A program made the position numbers and the translations under genes. The notes under the pieces were generated by a model. The model was not told the DNA's origin. It saw only the letters and a program-made list of their open reading frames with translations, and made no database searches. DNA of 64,000 nt from CBDCFT01 sp965216365 (GTDB taxonomy: Bacteria > Pseudomonadota > Gammaproteobacteria > Arenicellales > CBDCFT01): positions 62,001-126,000 of the forward strand of contig CBDCFT010000055.1 of the NCBI GenBank assembly GCA_965216365.1. The letters run 5' to 3'. Of this stretch, positions 27,272 through 37,157 are shown piece by piece; the first letter of the stretch is position 1; the number at the start of each line of letters is the position of its first letter.

Positions 27272-28126
27272 ATGGAAGATCGTAGAAATTACAAAAATAT
27301 CTGCCCAATATTTATAGTCTTAGGTTTTCCAAAATGCGCCACCACATGGATACATCGACAGCTCGAATCCCATCCTGCAGTCGGATGTACAAAAACGAAA
27401 GAAATAAACTACTGGACGAAGTCCTACGAAAAGGGATCAAGCTGGTACACGCAGCAGTTCCCAAATGACAAATCCTATAAAGTTTTCGCTGAGGTATGCC
27501 CTCACTATGTCTACAAGGAAGCTATAACCCGAATTATCGAAAATCTTTCTGAATTCGATGTGAGATTTGGAATATCGCTTAGAAACCCGTACGAACGGAC
27601 GTTTTCTCACTACTGGGACGTTTTGCGAAGCGGTCGCGCGCAGGGGAGTATAGAGTCAGTCATACATCGGGTGCCTCCAGTCATTGAGCAGAGTCTATAC
27701 GGTTCAAAATTGAAAATGGCGGGCGAATATCTATCATTGAATGAACTCTTTGTCTGTCAATTCGAACGTATTAATTCTGACCCTGGTTATGTTGTCGAGG
27801 AACTGTTTCAGTTCATAGACGTTGATCCAAACCACAAGTCGGGGAACCTGACACAAAAGGTTAACGCTGGAAGAAAAGCTACCCACCTTGATATGTCATT
27901 AAAAAAATTAGAAATGTTTACAAAGCGTTGTGGGTTGAAACGCGAACACTTGCTTCGGTTCGGTTTATGGTCCTACTTCGAAAAAATGAATCACTCACTT
28001 TCAAAAAAACGTCCAATCCCTAAAATGGACGCTTCTGATAAACGATTCTTGGAAAGTACTCTTAATCCAGAGATTGAATTATTGGAGGACTTACTAAATA
28101 TTTCTTTTCAACATTGGAAAGACTGA
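27272..28126 (+). CDS. PAPS-dependent sulfotransferase 2
   Basis: The 284-residue protein has the 5'-phosphosulfate loop as VLGFPKCATTWIHRQL near residue 17 and HPAVGCTKTKEINYW after it. The 3'-phosphate site reads ISLRNPYERTFSHYW near residue 105. It is shorter and more diverged than sulfotransferase 1 and is probably aimed at another position of the glycan. It is the last plus-strand gene of the first EPS block; the next gene faces it, with 155 bases between them and no hairpin seen. Confidence 0.88.
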   Translation: MEDRRNYKNICPIFIVLGFPKCATTWIHRQLESHPAVGCTKTKEINYWTKSYEKGSSWYTQQFPNDKSYKVFAEVCPHYVYKEAITRIIENLSEFDVRFGISLRNPYERTFSHYWDVLRSGRAQGSIESVIHRVPPVIEQSLYGSKLKMAGEYLSLNELFVCQFERINSDPGYVVEELFQFIDVDPNHKSGNLTQKVNAGRKATHLDMSLKKLEMFTKRCGLKREHLLRFGLWSYFEKMNHSLSKKRPIPKMDASDKRFLESTLNPEIELLEDLLNISFQHWKD

Positions 28127-28281
28127 GTGTTCCTAAATATTGAGTCGTGTTACTAGAATTTGCTCAGATTATTGTCGATACATCGATTTTTAGTCTGCAA
28201 GAAATATTTATAGTTGCTAAAACGAATGGGTCTTAATTAATTCCACTATAATATTTTTACCTTTCGACTAAATTCTGCACT

Positions 28282-29175
28282 TCAAGCACTCCATTCAGAA
28301 AAGTCCATATCTAACAATAGACTTAGTTTTTCAACCTCAACGCTTGCATCCTGTCTAAGTGAACTTCTGACATTTTCGTCCATTTGTTTTCGATGTGCTT
28401 GCCGAGTGGTCATCAAATCGACAACATTTATAAGTTTAAGCCGCAAAGTCGGTGCGAGGTACCGTCTGGCCTTTTCCGCGAAGAGTTTTTTGAGGATATA
28501 GTGAATATTTTTAGCTTTTCTCTCTTTGTGAGCATTAATTCGTTCAAATTCCGTTTTGAAAGAAGTATTCACCTCCAGAAAATTTAATATTCGTTGAAAT
28601 ACTATATGCGGTGTTTTCTTAAAATCATCGTATTTCTCGACATGAATTTGCGATCGGCCAAAATGCTCCAGATAACATTCAATTTGGCTCGCATAGTTCA
28701 TCACTTCCCTGTAGAAAAGAAGATTCGGACATCGTACTGCCATACCCACAGTTGGCAATCCCTCCCCACGTTTGCGAGATTCTTCCTGCTTTAAAGCCTG
28801 GGCAAAATCAGCTATTGGTTCAGTCGAAGCTAATACCATTTGCGAATGCCACGCGTACATCGCTTCAACTGGGTCTCGTAACATAATCAAAATCTTTGCC
28901 TTTGGACTGTAGTCACTTATGGCTGCGGCAGCACGTTTTGAATACAGTGACAAAATTGATGCATCGAGCACAACGGTAGTTTGATCCAAAATGCGAAAGA
29001 GGCTTAAATATTCGGTTTCGCTCTTTGGTTTAACCAGATCCAGATCAAGACAAAAATAATTAGACTCCTTTATTCTCGAAACACAGATTTGTGGATGCCG
29101 ACCAAGATATACGCTCATGGCGGAGGTACCTGCTTTAGGAGCACCGACGAAAAAAGCATTAGGTTTCAAAGTCAT
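28282..29175 (-). CDS. PAPS-dependent sulfotransferase 3
   Basis: The 297-residue protein has the phosphosulfate loop as FVGAPKAGTSAMSVYL near residue 9, HPQICVSRIKESNYF after it, and the 3'-phosphate site ILIMLRDPVEAMYAWHSQM near residue 95. The second loop and the tail differ from the other three enzymes. Its ATG follows the stop of the upstream glycosyltransferase directly (TAG-ATG), so the two are translationally coupled. It ends the long minus-strand operon. Confidence 0.88.
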   Translation of the reverse strand: MTLKPNAFFVGAPKAGTSAMSVYLGRHPQICVSRIKESNYFCLDLDLVKPKSETEYLSLFRILDQTTVVLDASILSLYSKRAAAAISDYSPKAKILIMLRDPVEAMYAWHSQMVLASTEPIADFAQALKQEESRKRGEGLPTVGMAVRCPNLLFYREVMNYASQIECYLEHFGRSQIHVEKYDDFKKTPHIVFQRILNFLEVNTSFKTEFERINAHKERKAKNIHYILKKLFAEKARRYLAPTLRLKLINVVDLMTTRQAHRKQMDENVRSSLRQDASVEVEKLSLLLDMDFSEWSA

Positions 29176-30549
29176 CTATGATTGTTTGTAGCTAGACAAA
29201 GCCAATTTATTCTCACATAAAGGCATTCCAAAATCCGGCTTTTCATTTGTTTCTCCGAGCACCCATCTATACACTTCTGTCACCTGTTGCGCTTTAGCTT
29301 GCCAAGTAAAGAGGTTAAACACCCGCCGCCTTGCCATCTCGCTCTTACAAAAAATAACACTAGGATCATTAACGAGCTCGACCAAGACTTTGCGAAACCC
29401 TTCGATAATCTGATCTCTGGTACCGATTGGCACACTAAAACCGGCGTCTTGAGTTGCTAATTCTCCCGGACCACCATAATCAACGATAATTGGAACAAGC
29501 CCTAAAGCCATTGCCTCAAGAACTACACCCCCCCCGAATTCTCGTATGCTAGGAAATCCGAGCACACTGGATTTAACAAGTCGATCTTGAAGTTCCGTGT
29601 GGTCTATCCACCCGTCGAGTTTGACTTGACTTGCAATATCGAGTTTTCGGACAAGATCTTTCAGATTCCCCATCTCTGGCCCGTCTCCAATGATATCCAT
29701 CTCGAGTTTTTTCTCTTTGGCCAGTTGTGCCGCCGCCTCTAAAAGCATATCGGCTCCTTTGTAGGGAACCAGTCTGCCAACAAAGGCAACTTTAATCGGT
29801 CTCCGGTCTAAGTTTTCCACACGACGTGTAAATCTTTCTTTCAATATGGCATTTTCAGGAATATAAACACACTTTTCATGATACTTTTTGGCGATTTGAG
29901 AATATGTCGCACGCGACCCCACCACAATTGCTTTCGCAAAACGCCTCGTCGCGTTATGGTAAGGTAGCAATTTATAAGCCGAACGGGCGTAAGAAAGCCA
30001 TTCTCGTTCTTTTACGCGTTCTTTTTCGAATCCGGCTGGCCATGGCAGCCCCCCATTTATCGGTCCAATAACAAATGGGATCATTAATCTGTGGCACTTT
30101 TGCGCCATTAGACTGGGAACTGTCGGGCTAACCGGGGTCAATCTATGAACAAGATCAAAATCAGAGTTTCGTAACCTTGTTTCAAACTCTTTCCAAATCA
30201 AGTGTTCAAAATAGTAGTAGGAAATTGACGACAAAGCCATAACTGTCGTCCATCCTCTATTCGCCCCACCCCTTATTTTCTTGGAAAAACTGTGTACTTT
30301 TTTTGCAACGAGCTCAGAGTCTATCGCACTAAAGTCTTGCCCCTCCTTTAAGCCCGCTCTTACAAAGGCGTCTCGATTTCTAATTTGAGTTACAATATGA
30401 ACATCGTTAATTTCGGAAATCGCTTTCGCGTTCGACCAACCAGCAAGCGGCACACTTACCCACTCAGGATTCGCAGATTCCGCTAGTAGAAGGATTCGAT
30501 ATGATTTTTTTTTACTAGTCATTTCATGTGCATATAAGCAGTTAAACAC
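29176..30549 (-). CDS. GT4-family glycosyltransferase
   Basis: The 457-residue GT-B enzyme has an N-terminal acceptor domain (from about residue 18, RILLLAESANPEW). Its C-terminal donor domain shows VAFVGRLVPYKGADMLLEAAAQL near 265 and FGGGVVLEAMALGLVPIIVDYGG near 350, the GT4 nucleotide-sugar signature with an E-x7-E-like pattern. It should add a hexose or related sugar to the lipid-linked repeat. A GTG start at 30549 overlaps the stop of the preceding sulfotransferase gene by 8 bases; an ATG ten codons later (30522) is an alternative. Confidence 0.9.
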   Translation of the reverse strand: MFNCLYAHEMTSKKKSYRILLLAESANPEWVSVPLAGWSNAKAISEINDVHIVTQIRNRDAFVRAGLKEGQDFSAIDSELVAKKVHSFSKKIRGGANRGWTTVMALSSISYYYFEHLIWKEFETRLRNSDFDLVHRLTPVSPTVPSLMAQKCHRLMIPFVIGPINGGLPWPAGFEKERVKEREWLSYARSAYKLLPYHNATRRFAKAIVVGSRATYSQIAKKYHEKCVYIPENAILKERFTRRVENLDRRPIKVAFVGRLVPYKGADMLLEAAAQLAKEKKLEMDIIGDGPEMGNLKDLVRKLDIASQVKLDGWIDHTELQDRLVKSSVLGFPSIREFGGGVVLEAMALGLVPIIVDYGGPGELATQDAGFSVPIGTRDQIIEGFRKVLVELVNDPSVIFCKSEMARRRVFNLFTWQAKAQQVTEVYRWVLGETNEKPDFGMPLCENKLALSSYKQS

Positions 30550-31423
30550 TCCAGTCAGCGGTATGTCGCTTTACTACGCTATGGTAACTATCACATTCTA
30601 TCGATTCACCCAGCCACTGCCCTAAAATTCCTAAATCCTTATCAAATATTTCTTTCAACCTAAGTTCGGCCAATTCGTCAAGTGTCGGTCTAGATTGAAC
30701 TTGCCAACGCTTTTTAACACGATCTCGAAATTTTTGTGAAATGATTGAGTTCAAAATATTTTTTCTGAGGTAACTTGAAACGGGATTCTCTATTATCAAA
30801 TCTCGAACAGGGCTTCGGCGCATCCTATCTCGCGATCGATTTCGTACATCATCGACTTTCCAATTGGGAGTTCCTTCATACTCTAAGAATTTGAATATCC
30901 GATTCAACTCCTGATTAGGGGCCTTGGCTACGCGTTCGAAAAATACTAGTAATATTTGCTTCCTAGAGAATCGTTCTATATATGGCGTCAACTGTGCCGA
31001 ATAGCAGCTATACTCGACCAATCGAGGAAATTTTTTTATAGCGTCATTTATCGGCCCGTCAAGTTCTCGTGTGGTCCATTCATGTAAATATTGTGATACC
31101 AATCGATCTAACGGATGCCGAATAACATATATAAGTTTTGCGTTAGGCAATGTTTCTTTTATTCGGTCAGCCGAATTGGGATACGTGGGCAGTTTAGTAT
31201 AGTGTGTACTGGACTCACCACACATCGCTTCGGAGGAGGCGCTCATAAATAGACCCTTGTACCAGTCCAATCCTTTCTCCCATTGTTCGCAATCACTAAA
31301 AAAATTCGGCTCCTTTGGCTCAGACATGAATATTCCCGGATGTCTAGCTAATTGTTCATGAATTGAACTCGTCGCGCACTTCATGGCGCCAATAATTAAA
31401 AAATCAGGTAAGCGAGCATTCAA
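30542..31423 (-). CDS. PAPS-dependent sulfotransferase 4
   Basis: The phosphosulfate loop reads FLIIGAMKCATSSIHEQL and is followed by HPGIFMSEPKEPNFFSD; the 3'-phosphate site reads IYVIRHPLDRLVSQYL. It is closest in style to sulfotransferase 1. The open frame reaches 31471, but a TTG at 31423 is the better start: it overlaps the preceding gene's stop as TTGA and has AAGGA about nine bases upstream, giving 293 residues starting just before the first strand. This tight overlap supports cotranslation with the GT2 gene. Confidence 0.88.
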   Translation of the reverse strand: MNARLPDFLIIGAMKCATSSIHEQLARHPGIFMSEPKEPNFFSDCEQWEKGLDWYKGLFMSASSEAMCGESSTHYTKLPTYPNSADRIKETLPNAKLIYVIRHPLDRLVSQYLHEWTTRELDGPINDAIKKFPRLVEYSCYSAQLTPYIERFSRKQILLVFFERVAKAPNQELNRIFKFLEYEGTPNWKVDDVRNRSRDRMRRSPVRDLIIENPVSSYLRKNILNSIISQKFRDRVKKRWQVQSRPTLDELAELRLKEIFDKDLGILGQWLGESIECDSYHSVVKRHTADWSV

Positions 31424-32379
31424 CGATCGTATTCCTTTTTTGATTTCAAAGCTAACAACGACCCTTTCCAAATATCAGAAAACTCATACTCGCATGACGC
31501 TCTGTTTTTTAACCCTATACGCTCGGGAATGAACAAAATCACTCGCCCGATAATCCACGCGATATTAGCCGCCCATAACCCCATTACACCATAACACTTA
31601 TTTAAGTATCGAGATCGGGATTCATAGTAGTACGACGGCCTGCGTCTTCTTTTTGCCAGCAAAGATTTTACCGGTGAAGTCCCCCCTCGAAGATGCACAA
31701 CTTTCGCAAATGGATAGTGTAGTATTTTCCAGTTAGCTGCACGCGCCCTGCGACAATAATCTGCATCTTCGAAGTACATAAAAAACCCTTCATCCAGCTC
31801 ACCTACGGACTTGATCACGTCTGCTCGAATCAGTACGCATGCAAAACTAACCCACTCCACGAAAATTGAATCGTTGCATTCTCCTACAGGAACACGCCAG
31901 TTTTTTAACATATTGTATATGAGCGTAGTATTTGCCGCGCGCATGAACTCGCTGATTGGTGAATGATGTCGAAAAGCACTAACCTGTGGCGACCCATCTT
32001 CCCAAGTCAGGCGCGGACCGACTATCCCTGCGCTTTTGTGGCTCTCTGCGGCATTCAGAATCCCTATTAACGTCCCCTGACACACAAGGGTATCGCTGTT
32101 TAACAACAGGTAGTAAGTTGCCTGTACGGACCGAATACCTATATTGTTACCCGAAGAAAACCCGTCATTTCTTTCAGAACAGATACATCTGGCCCATCGC
32201 GACCAATTCCTGTCTTTTATTTCTTTTTCGATCACATCAACTGAATCGTCACCACTATTATTATCAACGACAATCACTGTGGTGTCTGGCTGGCTTTCTA
32301 CTTCGGCAACCAGGGAGTGCAGACAATCAACGACAAGCACCGGAGTTCGGTAATTTACAATTATGATCGCTAAATGCAT
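31420..32379 (-). CDS. GT2-family glycosyltransferase (rhamnosyltransferase-like)
   Basis: The 319-residue GT-A enzyme starts directly in its first strand (LAIIIVNYRTPVLVVDCLHSL), followed by VIVVDNNSGDDS and LLLNSDTLVCQGTL, the DXD-type region (NSD). MYFEDADYCRRARAANWKI lies in the C-terminal half. This set is typical of WbbL-like rhamnosyl- or related transferases. A hydrophobic stretch near residues 275-295 could anchor it to the membrane. The ATG lies 51 bases after the previous stop. Confidence 0.9.
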   Translation of the reverse strand: MHLAIIIVNYRTPVLVVDCLHSLVAEVESQPDTTVIVVDNNSGDDSVDVIEKEIKDRNWSRWARCICSERNDGFSSGNNIGIRSVQATYYLLLNSDTLVCQGTLIGILNAAESHKSAGIVGPRLTWEDGSPQVSAFRHHSPISEFMRAANTTLIYNMLKNWRVPVGECNDSIFVEWVSFACVLIRADVIKSVGELDEGFFMYFEDADYCRRARAANWKILHYPFAKVVHLRGGTSPVKSLLAKRRRRPSYYYESRSRYLNKCYGVMGLWAANIAWIIGRVILFIPERIGLKNRASCEYEFSDIWKGSLLALKSKKEYDR

Positions 32380-32430
32380 TTCCTATTTCACATATCCTGA
32401 ATCAGAAATCAACAATGCAAAACCTAATGA

Positions 32431-33273
32431 CTAAGGAATACGAATTTGAACATCAATTCCTTTCTCGAGTCGCTGTTTTTCAAGTTCGGAATCAATGTGG
32501 GCTTTAGCTATTCTAATCACTCGCGTTGACGGTTGGAGCGCAGTAACTAAGCGATCAAAAAATCTTTCAGCAAGCTCCACATTTGGCTGGACGGCATATA
32601 CGATACTCGCAACTAGTCGGCCAATCATTTTTCCATATTGTCTTGCAAGAAAATAATTCACACCCAAAAGAGTAGCCATTTCAAAGTCAAGTCTGAAAGG
32701 GACCCCGGCACCATCAACAACGATATTTACTAAACTATGATCTGCATCGACAACTCCTAACTCAACCATCTGAATGGTCATCTGGATTAGACTTTCTTCA
32801 AACGCGGCGACCTTCTTGTAATCACCAGACCGAACGAGATTATTCAGGTAAATTGTTGCATTTTTGCTCGGGGTTATGTCCTCAAGAACAATCGCGTGCG
32901 TGTATTCTATATCAGACATATTTATCAAACTAAACCCGAGAACCTCTGGCACATCACAACCGGCTCGATGCAATCGATGCAAAGCTTTTAGCTCTTTATA
33001 CAGCGCACCTGATTTCGTCACCTCACGAAACCACGCTCCGCACCCTCGTCTCGCCCATAACTTGAGAATGATAGAACTGTTTTCAACCGTTGCTATACGC
33101 GCGACAACACTACTCTTTTTCTTCCTAAGAATTTCTCTTTTACTTCCTCCAGAACAAAACTGTTTTACCAGCAATATAGTTTGCTCGCTAGTTAGTTCGT
33201 ATGAATTAGCAGGATTCAAAGTGCAGTTTGCGGGACTATCAACAGACTTTAGGCGAACTAGGGTTTTTAACAA
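32431..33273 (-). CDS. WaaP/Kdo-kinase-like protein
   Basis: The 280-residue protein has an incomplete but readable kinase fold. There is a basic N-lobe strand (SSIILKLWARRG), the acceptor-side stretch LKALHRLHRAGCDVPEVLG, a catalytic loop DADHSLVNIVV (Asp176 or Asp178, Asn183) and a metal-binding RLDFEMA (Asp196). This is the order of the lipopolysaccharide kinase (WaaP) family, which phosphorylates heptose or Kdo. Here it may phosphorylate a sugar of the EPS unit or its lipid carrier side. The start is TTG; no ATG is near. In proteobacterial EPS operons such kinases are uncommon. Confidence 0.75.
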   Translation of the reverse strand: MLKTLVRLKSVDSPANCTLNPANSYELTSEQTILLVKQFCSGGSKREILRKKKSSVVARIATVENSSIILKLWARRGCGAWFREVTKSGALYKELKALHRLHRAGCDVPEVLGFSLINMSDIEYTHAIVLEDITPSKNATIYLNNLVRSGDYKKVAAFEESLIQMTIQMVELGVVDADHSLVNIVVDGAGVPFRLDFEMATLLGVNYFLARQYGKMIGRLVASIVYAVQPNVELAERFFDRLVTALQPSTRVIRIAKAHIDSELEKQRLEKGIDVQIRIP

Positions 33274-33317
33274 TTAGAATAGCGCACCGTGTGGATCCAA
33301 TGTTGCGGCGTTCGTCG

Positions 33318-34859
33318 TTAGCTCCTAGCTTTAGAAAATACTGATTTCAATATATATCGCTTGGCAGAAATGGGTAGATATCCATAATATAAAATCAGTG
33401 CGATTAATGTTACGAATACTCCTCCCGCAATAGTCACATCAAAAATCGCGCTCAATCTATCTGGAAGACTTGGAATTAAAGGTTCGATAATGGGGCGCAC
33501 ATAAAGTCCGATTCCAATAAAGGTAACACCTATTGCTATACCTTTGAAGGAGTCTTGAAAATATTCAAATATGCTGACTCCCATTTTCTTGTGAAAACCA
33601 ACCAAAAAGTACAATGCGCCTGTTATCGTACCAAGAAAGACCGAGAGGACGACAAACTTATACCCTCCTAAATAGTTTGCTGGGAATATCAGTGCAAACG
33701 TCAATACCGCCGTGACAACCGAATACTGAGTTTCAAGTCTTATTTGACCCAATCCTCGTAAACTGGCGGTACCAATGCCCGTCAAAATCGCGAAAAACTG
33801 GCCAAAAACCAACACGCGAATAGACCACGCGGCCAAGGGAAACTCTTGACCTGTCCATATCAATAGGATCTTGTCGGCAAAAACGACCAATCCTGAAAAA
33901 CTGACAATAGCAATAAACAATACGATTTTAGAGCTTAAGCTATACAACTTAAGCCAACCAGCTTTATCTTCCGAATTAACTAAGTTTGCGAAAGCAGGCA
34001 TCAGCGGAGCGATAACAGCGCCACAAAAGGTTCTAGCCAAACTTATTAACTTTCGAGACATGTCGAATATCGCCAACATTGAAACTCCGCAAATGGCGGA
34101 TATGGCTATGTACAGGCCACTTCTAAGCATCCGAATTAATAAGCCTAAGAATTGAAACTTGATTGCAAGGGAAAATATTGACTTTAGGGCTGGTCGAGAA
34201 ATAAGCATTGGCGATAAACGAATTTCTGGACAAATACGCGCAACCAGAACCCAACCAAAAATTGTAGAAGCAACTCCTCCACACAAGTGACCAACAGCAA
34301 GCGCGATTAAACCATATTCCCGGCTCAGCAGGATCAACGCTATGGAGAAGGATATAGTCGAGGAGAGAATCATCAGTTTGTAACGTAGATCCGTCCGTTG
34401 TAGTCCTGCTAATATTCCGAGAACACACCCAAATGACATCTGTATCAGTAGTGTCAACCCAACCAAAAACAATGCTGTTTCGGCGTCGGACTGCAAATCA
34501 ACAGGCACATTGATCAAATTAAAAACCGGTATTCTTGCAAACCATATAGCCGTACATACCAATAGTGCGATACCGCCTACCGATAAAACACCACTACTAA
34601 TCAAGGCCGACAATTCTCTATACGTCCCGTTCGCATCGTGCTCTGCGGTAAACTTCACATAAGCCATTCCCGCGCTAACATTGAACATAGATATATAAGA
34701 ACAGATGCTAAATATCAGAGCCCAAACACCATAGCCCTCCAAACCAAGTTTTGCGATTATTAGCGGTGTTAGAATGAACCTCGAACCAATGTGCCATAGT
34801 TCTGAGATCGCCGCATATGTCGACCCCCGCTTAAGCGACGAAAACGTTACTTTTGCCAT
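33318..34859 (-). CDS. Wzx-type polysaccharide flippase
   Basis: The 513-residue protein is an almost continuous series of about 12-14 hydrophobic helices with short loops and no enzymatic motif. Its opening region (FSSLKRGSTYAAISELWHIGSRF) is typical of the MOP/Wzx superfamily. It should flip the undecaprenyl-linked repeat unit to the periplasm. Together with the Wzy-like protein at 37158 and the Wzz-like protein at 12526 it completes a Wzx/Wzy-type export system, with each part on one of two facing operons. Confidence 0.9.
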   Translation of the reverse strand: MAKVTFSSLKRGSTYAAISELWHIGSRFILTPLIIAKLGLEGYGVWALIFSICSYISMFNVSAGMAYVKFTAEHDANGTYRELSALISSGVLSVGGIALLVCTAIWFARIPVFNLINVPVDLQSDAETALFLVGLTLLIQMSFGCVLGILAGLQRTDLRYKLMILSSTISFSIALILLSREYGLIALAVGHLCGGVASTIFGWVLVARICPEIRLSPMLISRPALKSIFSLAIKFQFLGLLIRMLRSGLYIAISAICGVSMLAIFDMSRKLISLARTFCGAVIAPLMPAFANLVNSEDKAGWLKLYSLSSKIVLFIAIVSFSGLVVFADKILLIWTGQEFPLAAWSIRVLVFGQFFAILTGIGTASLRGLGQIRLETQYSVVTAVLTFALIFPANYLGGYKFVVLSVFLGTITGALYFLVGFHKKMGVSIFEYFQDSFKGIAIGVTFIGIGLYVRPIIEPLIPSLPDRLSAIFDVTIAGGVFVTLIALILYYGYLPISAKRYILKSVFSKARS

Positions 34860-34946
34860 TACTCAACAAGAGTTCATTTTGTTTGTTGCATACTTTTCGA
34901 GTCCTTAACGCTAGATTTATCGATAAGGTATGTCGATCACGAAACC

Positions 34947-35864
34947 CTAGCTATACTTATTTATTGTTTCGATCCATAGTTCTTTTGGTTTTGCGTCAGG
35001 AAAATATTGGGATATAAACGTATGCGCACTTTTGGATAGCTTCTCTCGAAGTGAGCTGTCTTCCAATTCGACCAAACCTGCAACTGATTCGGACACGTCT
35101 TGAGCAACATACGCTGTTTCGAGATGTCGCATGCTAAAGTTTGCCCCGCCCGCATTTTTTCCGATTACCACTACACCGGCAGACATGGATTCCTGCGGCG
35201 GTAGCGCGCAACCCTCAACATCCGCAGAGGCAAAAAAGGCCTGTGCGAATTTAAATTGAGCAGCCAACTCTTCAAAATTTAGCTTATCGAGCACTTTCGG
35301 TTTCCAGAAAGTATTTCCAGATTGACTATATTCGGAAAACACTTCCTGTATAAATTCATCACCTTTTCTGGGAAAAACGATTACTCGACCTTCCATTCTT
35401 TCGTTCTGCGGAATAAATGGAAACACAGCGTTATCAACTATATTAGGAACAATTGGAATTGTAATTCCTGGATACATTTCCTGACACTTGGCCAGCATAA
35501 ACGGAGAATCCGTCCAAATTTCAACATCCTTTCTTCGATAATCAAAGTTGTTGTACAGTTGAAGTGGGGTCTGTTGATAAACAATGCTTGGACCAGGTGC
35601 CTCATTTACTCGCTCAGAGTATAAATCTGGAATAACGCACACGTCGTTTTCACTACGCTCGTCCCACTTTATGACAGGAAGGCCATGTTTAAACCATTTC
35701 TCGCCGTGTGAGTCCTTACCTGTGAAAGTCGCTATAGCCACGTCTGCGCCTAAACTCTTCGCTAACGTACCGTGTCGAACAATATTCATTATTCCTCCGC
35801 GGGGCTTTTTCCACTCGTCGGGTATCAGGAATAGAAAACGTATTCTACTATTTGTCATATTCAT
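34947..35864 (-). CDS. GT-B-type glycosyltransferase (putative)
   Basis: The 305-residue protein opens with RIRFLFLIPDEWKKPRGGIMNIVRH, typical of the first strand and Gly-rich loop of a GT-B acceptor domain. Its C-terminal half has FASADVEGCALPPQESMSAGVVVIG, the region where GT4 enzymes hold the donor nucleotide. It is shorter than most GT4 enzymes, and the central part matches weakly, so the exact family is uncertain. It follows the aminotransferase gene by 25 bases. Confidence 0.75.
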   Translation of the reverse strand: MNMTNSRIRFLFLIPDEWKKPRGGIMNIVRHGTLAKSLGADVAIATFTGKDSHGEKWFKHGLPVIKWDERSENDVCVIPDLYSERVNEAPGPSIVYQQTPLQLYNNFDYRRKDVEIWTDSPFMLAKCQEMYPGITIPIVPNIVDNAVFPFIPQNERMEGRVIVFPRKGDEFIQEVFSEYSQSGNTFWKPKVLDKLNFEELAAQFKFAQAFFASADVEGCALPPQESMSAGVVVIGKNAGGANFSMRHLETAYVAQDVSESVAGLVELEDSSLREKLSKSAHTFISQYFPDAKPKELWIETINKYS

Positions 35865-35889
35865 ACAAAGTTGTTTTAAATGGCATTGT

Positions 35890-37038
35890 TCAACTACTTA
35901 ATACTTCCGAGACCACATCAATTATTCGCGTGACCTCTCCGTCAGTTAACTTTGCTGACAGCGGTAGTGATAAAGTGCGCTCGCTTATCCAATTCGCATT
36001 GGCGAAATCATCAGGCTCATAACCAAAACGCTTCTTGTAGTACTCATGTAGGTGTACAGCCCGATAGTGTACGCCCGTTCCTATACCTTTATTATGTAAG
36101 GCCGTAATCACCTCATCTCGATTCAGTTTACATTCCTTCAAATCAATCAAAACTGTATAGAGGTGCCTGGCGTGATAGTCCCTAGCATTGACAGGTTCAG
36201 GTGTCAGGCATGGTAAATTTTGAAACGCATCGTCGTACACTTCCCAAATCTGCTCTCTGCGCTTCATCCATTTATCTAATTTTGGGAGCTGACACAAGCC
36301 AATTGCTGCTGCGATATCCGTCATATTGTATTTAAAGCCAGGATACACGACCTCATAGTGTCGATATCCTTCATCACTGAATCGCTTCCACGCGTCTATC
36401 GAAAGACCGTGCAGCCCGTTTACCTTGATTCTTTCGGCTACTGCGTCGTCGTTGGTGCAGATCATACCGCCCTCTGCGGTGGTCATGTTTTTAGTAACAT
36501 AAAAACTAAAACATGTAAGAGGACTGATGGTTCCAATCTTTTTCCCATGATATTTACCCTCAACACAATGAGCGGCATCCTCTACTACAACGAGTCCATA
36601 CTTTTCCGCGATCCCAGAAATTACGTCCATTTCACATGGACGCCCGGCAAAATGCACAGGAACTATCGCTTTAGTCTTCGGAGTAATGGCGGCCTCGATT
36701 CTGGAGGTGTCGATATTCATTGTGCGCTTATCAACATCTACGAATACAGGCACTGCACCAACATGGACTATCGAGTTGGCGGTCGCAGCAAAAGTCAGCG
36801 GTGTCGTGATAACCTCATCACCTGGATTGATGTCGCTGCACACCATACTCAAATGTAACCCCGCAGTGCACGAGTTTAAGGCGACAGCATGTTTGACACC
36901 AATATAGTCAGCAAACTGTTTCTCAAATTCGTTCACCTTTGGACCTGACCCAATCCAGCAAGTTTCTAATACCTCCCTAACTGCCGCGATTTCCTGCTCG
37001 CCAATTTCTGGGCTACCAAATACTATGTAATCTTTCAT
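35890..37038 (-). CDS. DegT/DnrJ/EryC1/StrS sugar aminotransferase
   Basis: The 382-residue enzyme has ALNSCTAGLHLSM (53-65), GDEVITTPLTFAATANSI (73-90), VVVEDAAHCVEG with cofactor Asp154, and FSFYVTKNMTTAEGG with Schiff-base Lys183. This is a canonical member that transfers an amino group, usually from glutamate, to a nucleotide-linked 3- or 4-keto sugar. It would supply an amino sugar, and the free amine is a possible acceptor for the acyl group made by the NRPS-PKS pair of the same operon (inference). No dehydratase (keto-sugar former) is in the window. Confidence 0.93.
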   Translation of the reverse strand: MKDYIVFGSPEIGEQEIAAVREVLETCWIGSGPKVNEFEKQFADYIGVKHAVALNSCTAGLHLSMVCSDINPGDEVITTPLTFAATANSIVHVGAVPVFVDVDKRTMNIDTSRIEAAITPKTKAIVPVHFAGRPCEMDVISGIAEKYGLVVVEDAAHCVEGKYHGKKIGTISPLTCFSFYVTKNMTTAEGGMICTNDDAVAERIKVNGLHGLSIDAWKRFSDEGYRHYEVVYPGFKYNMTDIAAAIGLCQLPKLDKWMKRREQIWEVYDDAFQNLPCLTPEPVNARDYHARHLYTVLIDLKECKLNRDEVITALHNKGIGTGVHYRAVHLHEYYKKRFGYEPDDFANANWISERTLSLPLSAKLTDGEVTRIIDVVSEVLSS

Positions 37039-37157
37039 CGATTCTCAAAATTACTGGTTTTAAAAATTTTTATCTGCGTTTACGCTTCAAAAGCGTAGTC
37101 AGAAAACAACAATATAAGATTGATATGCTCTTAAATACTTTATCAGCCTAATCATTT

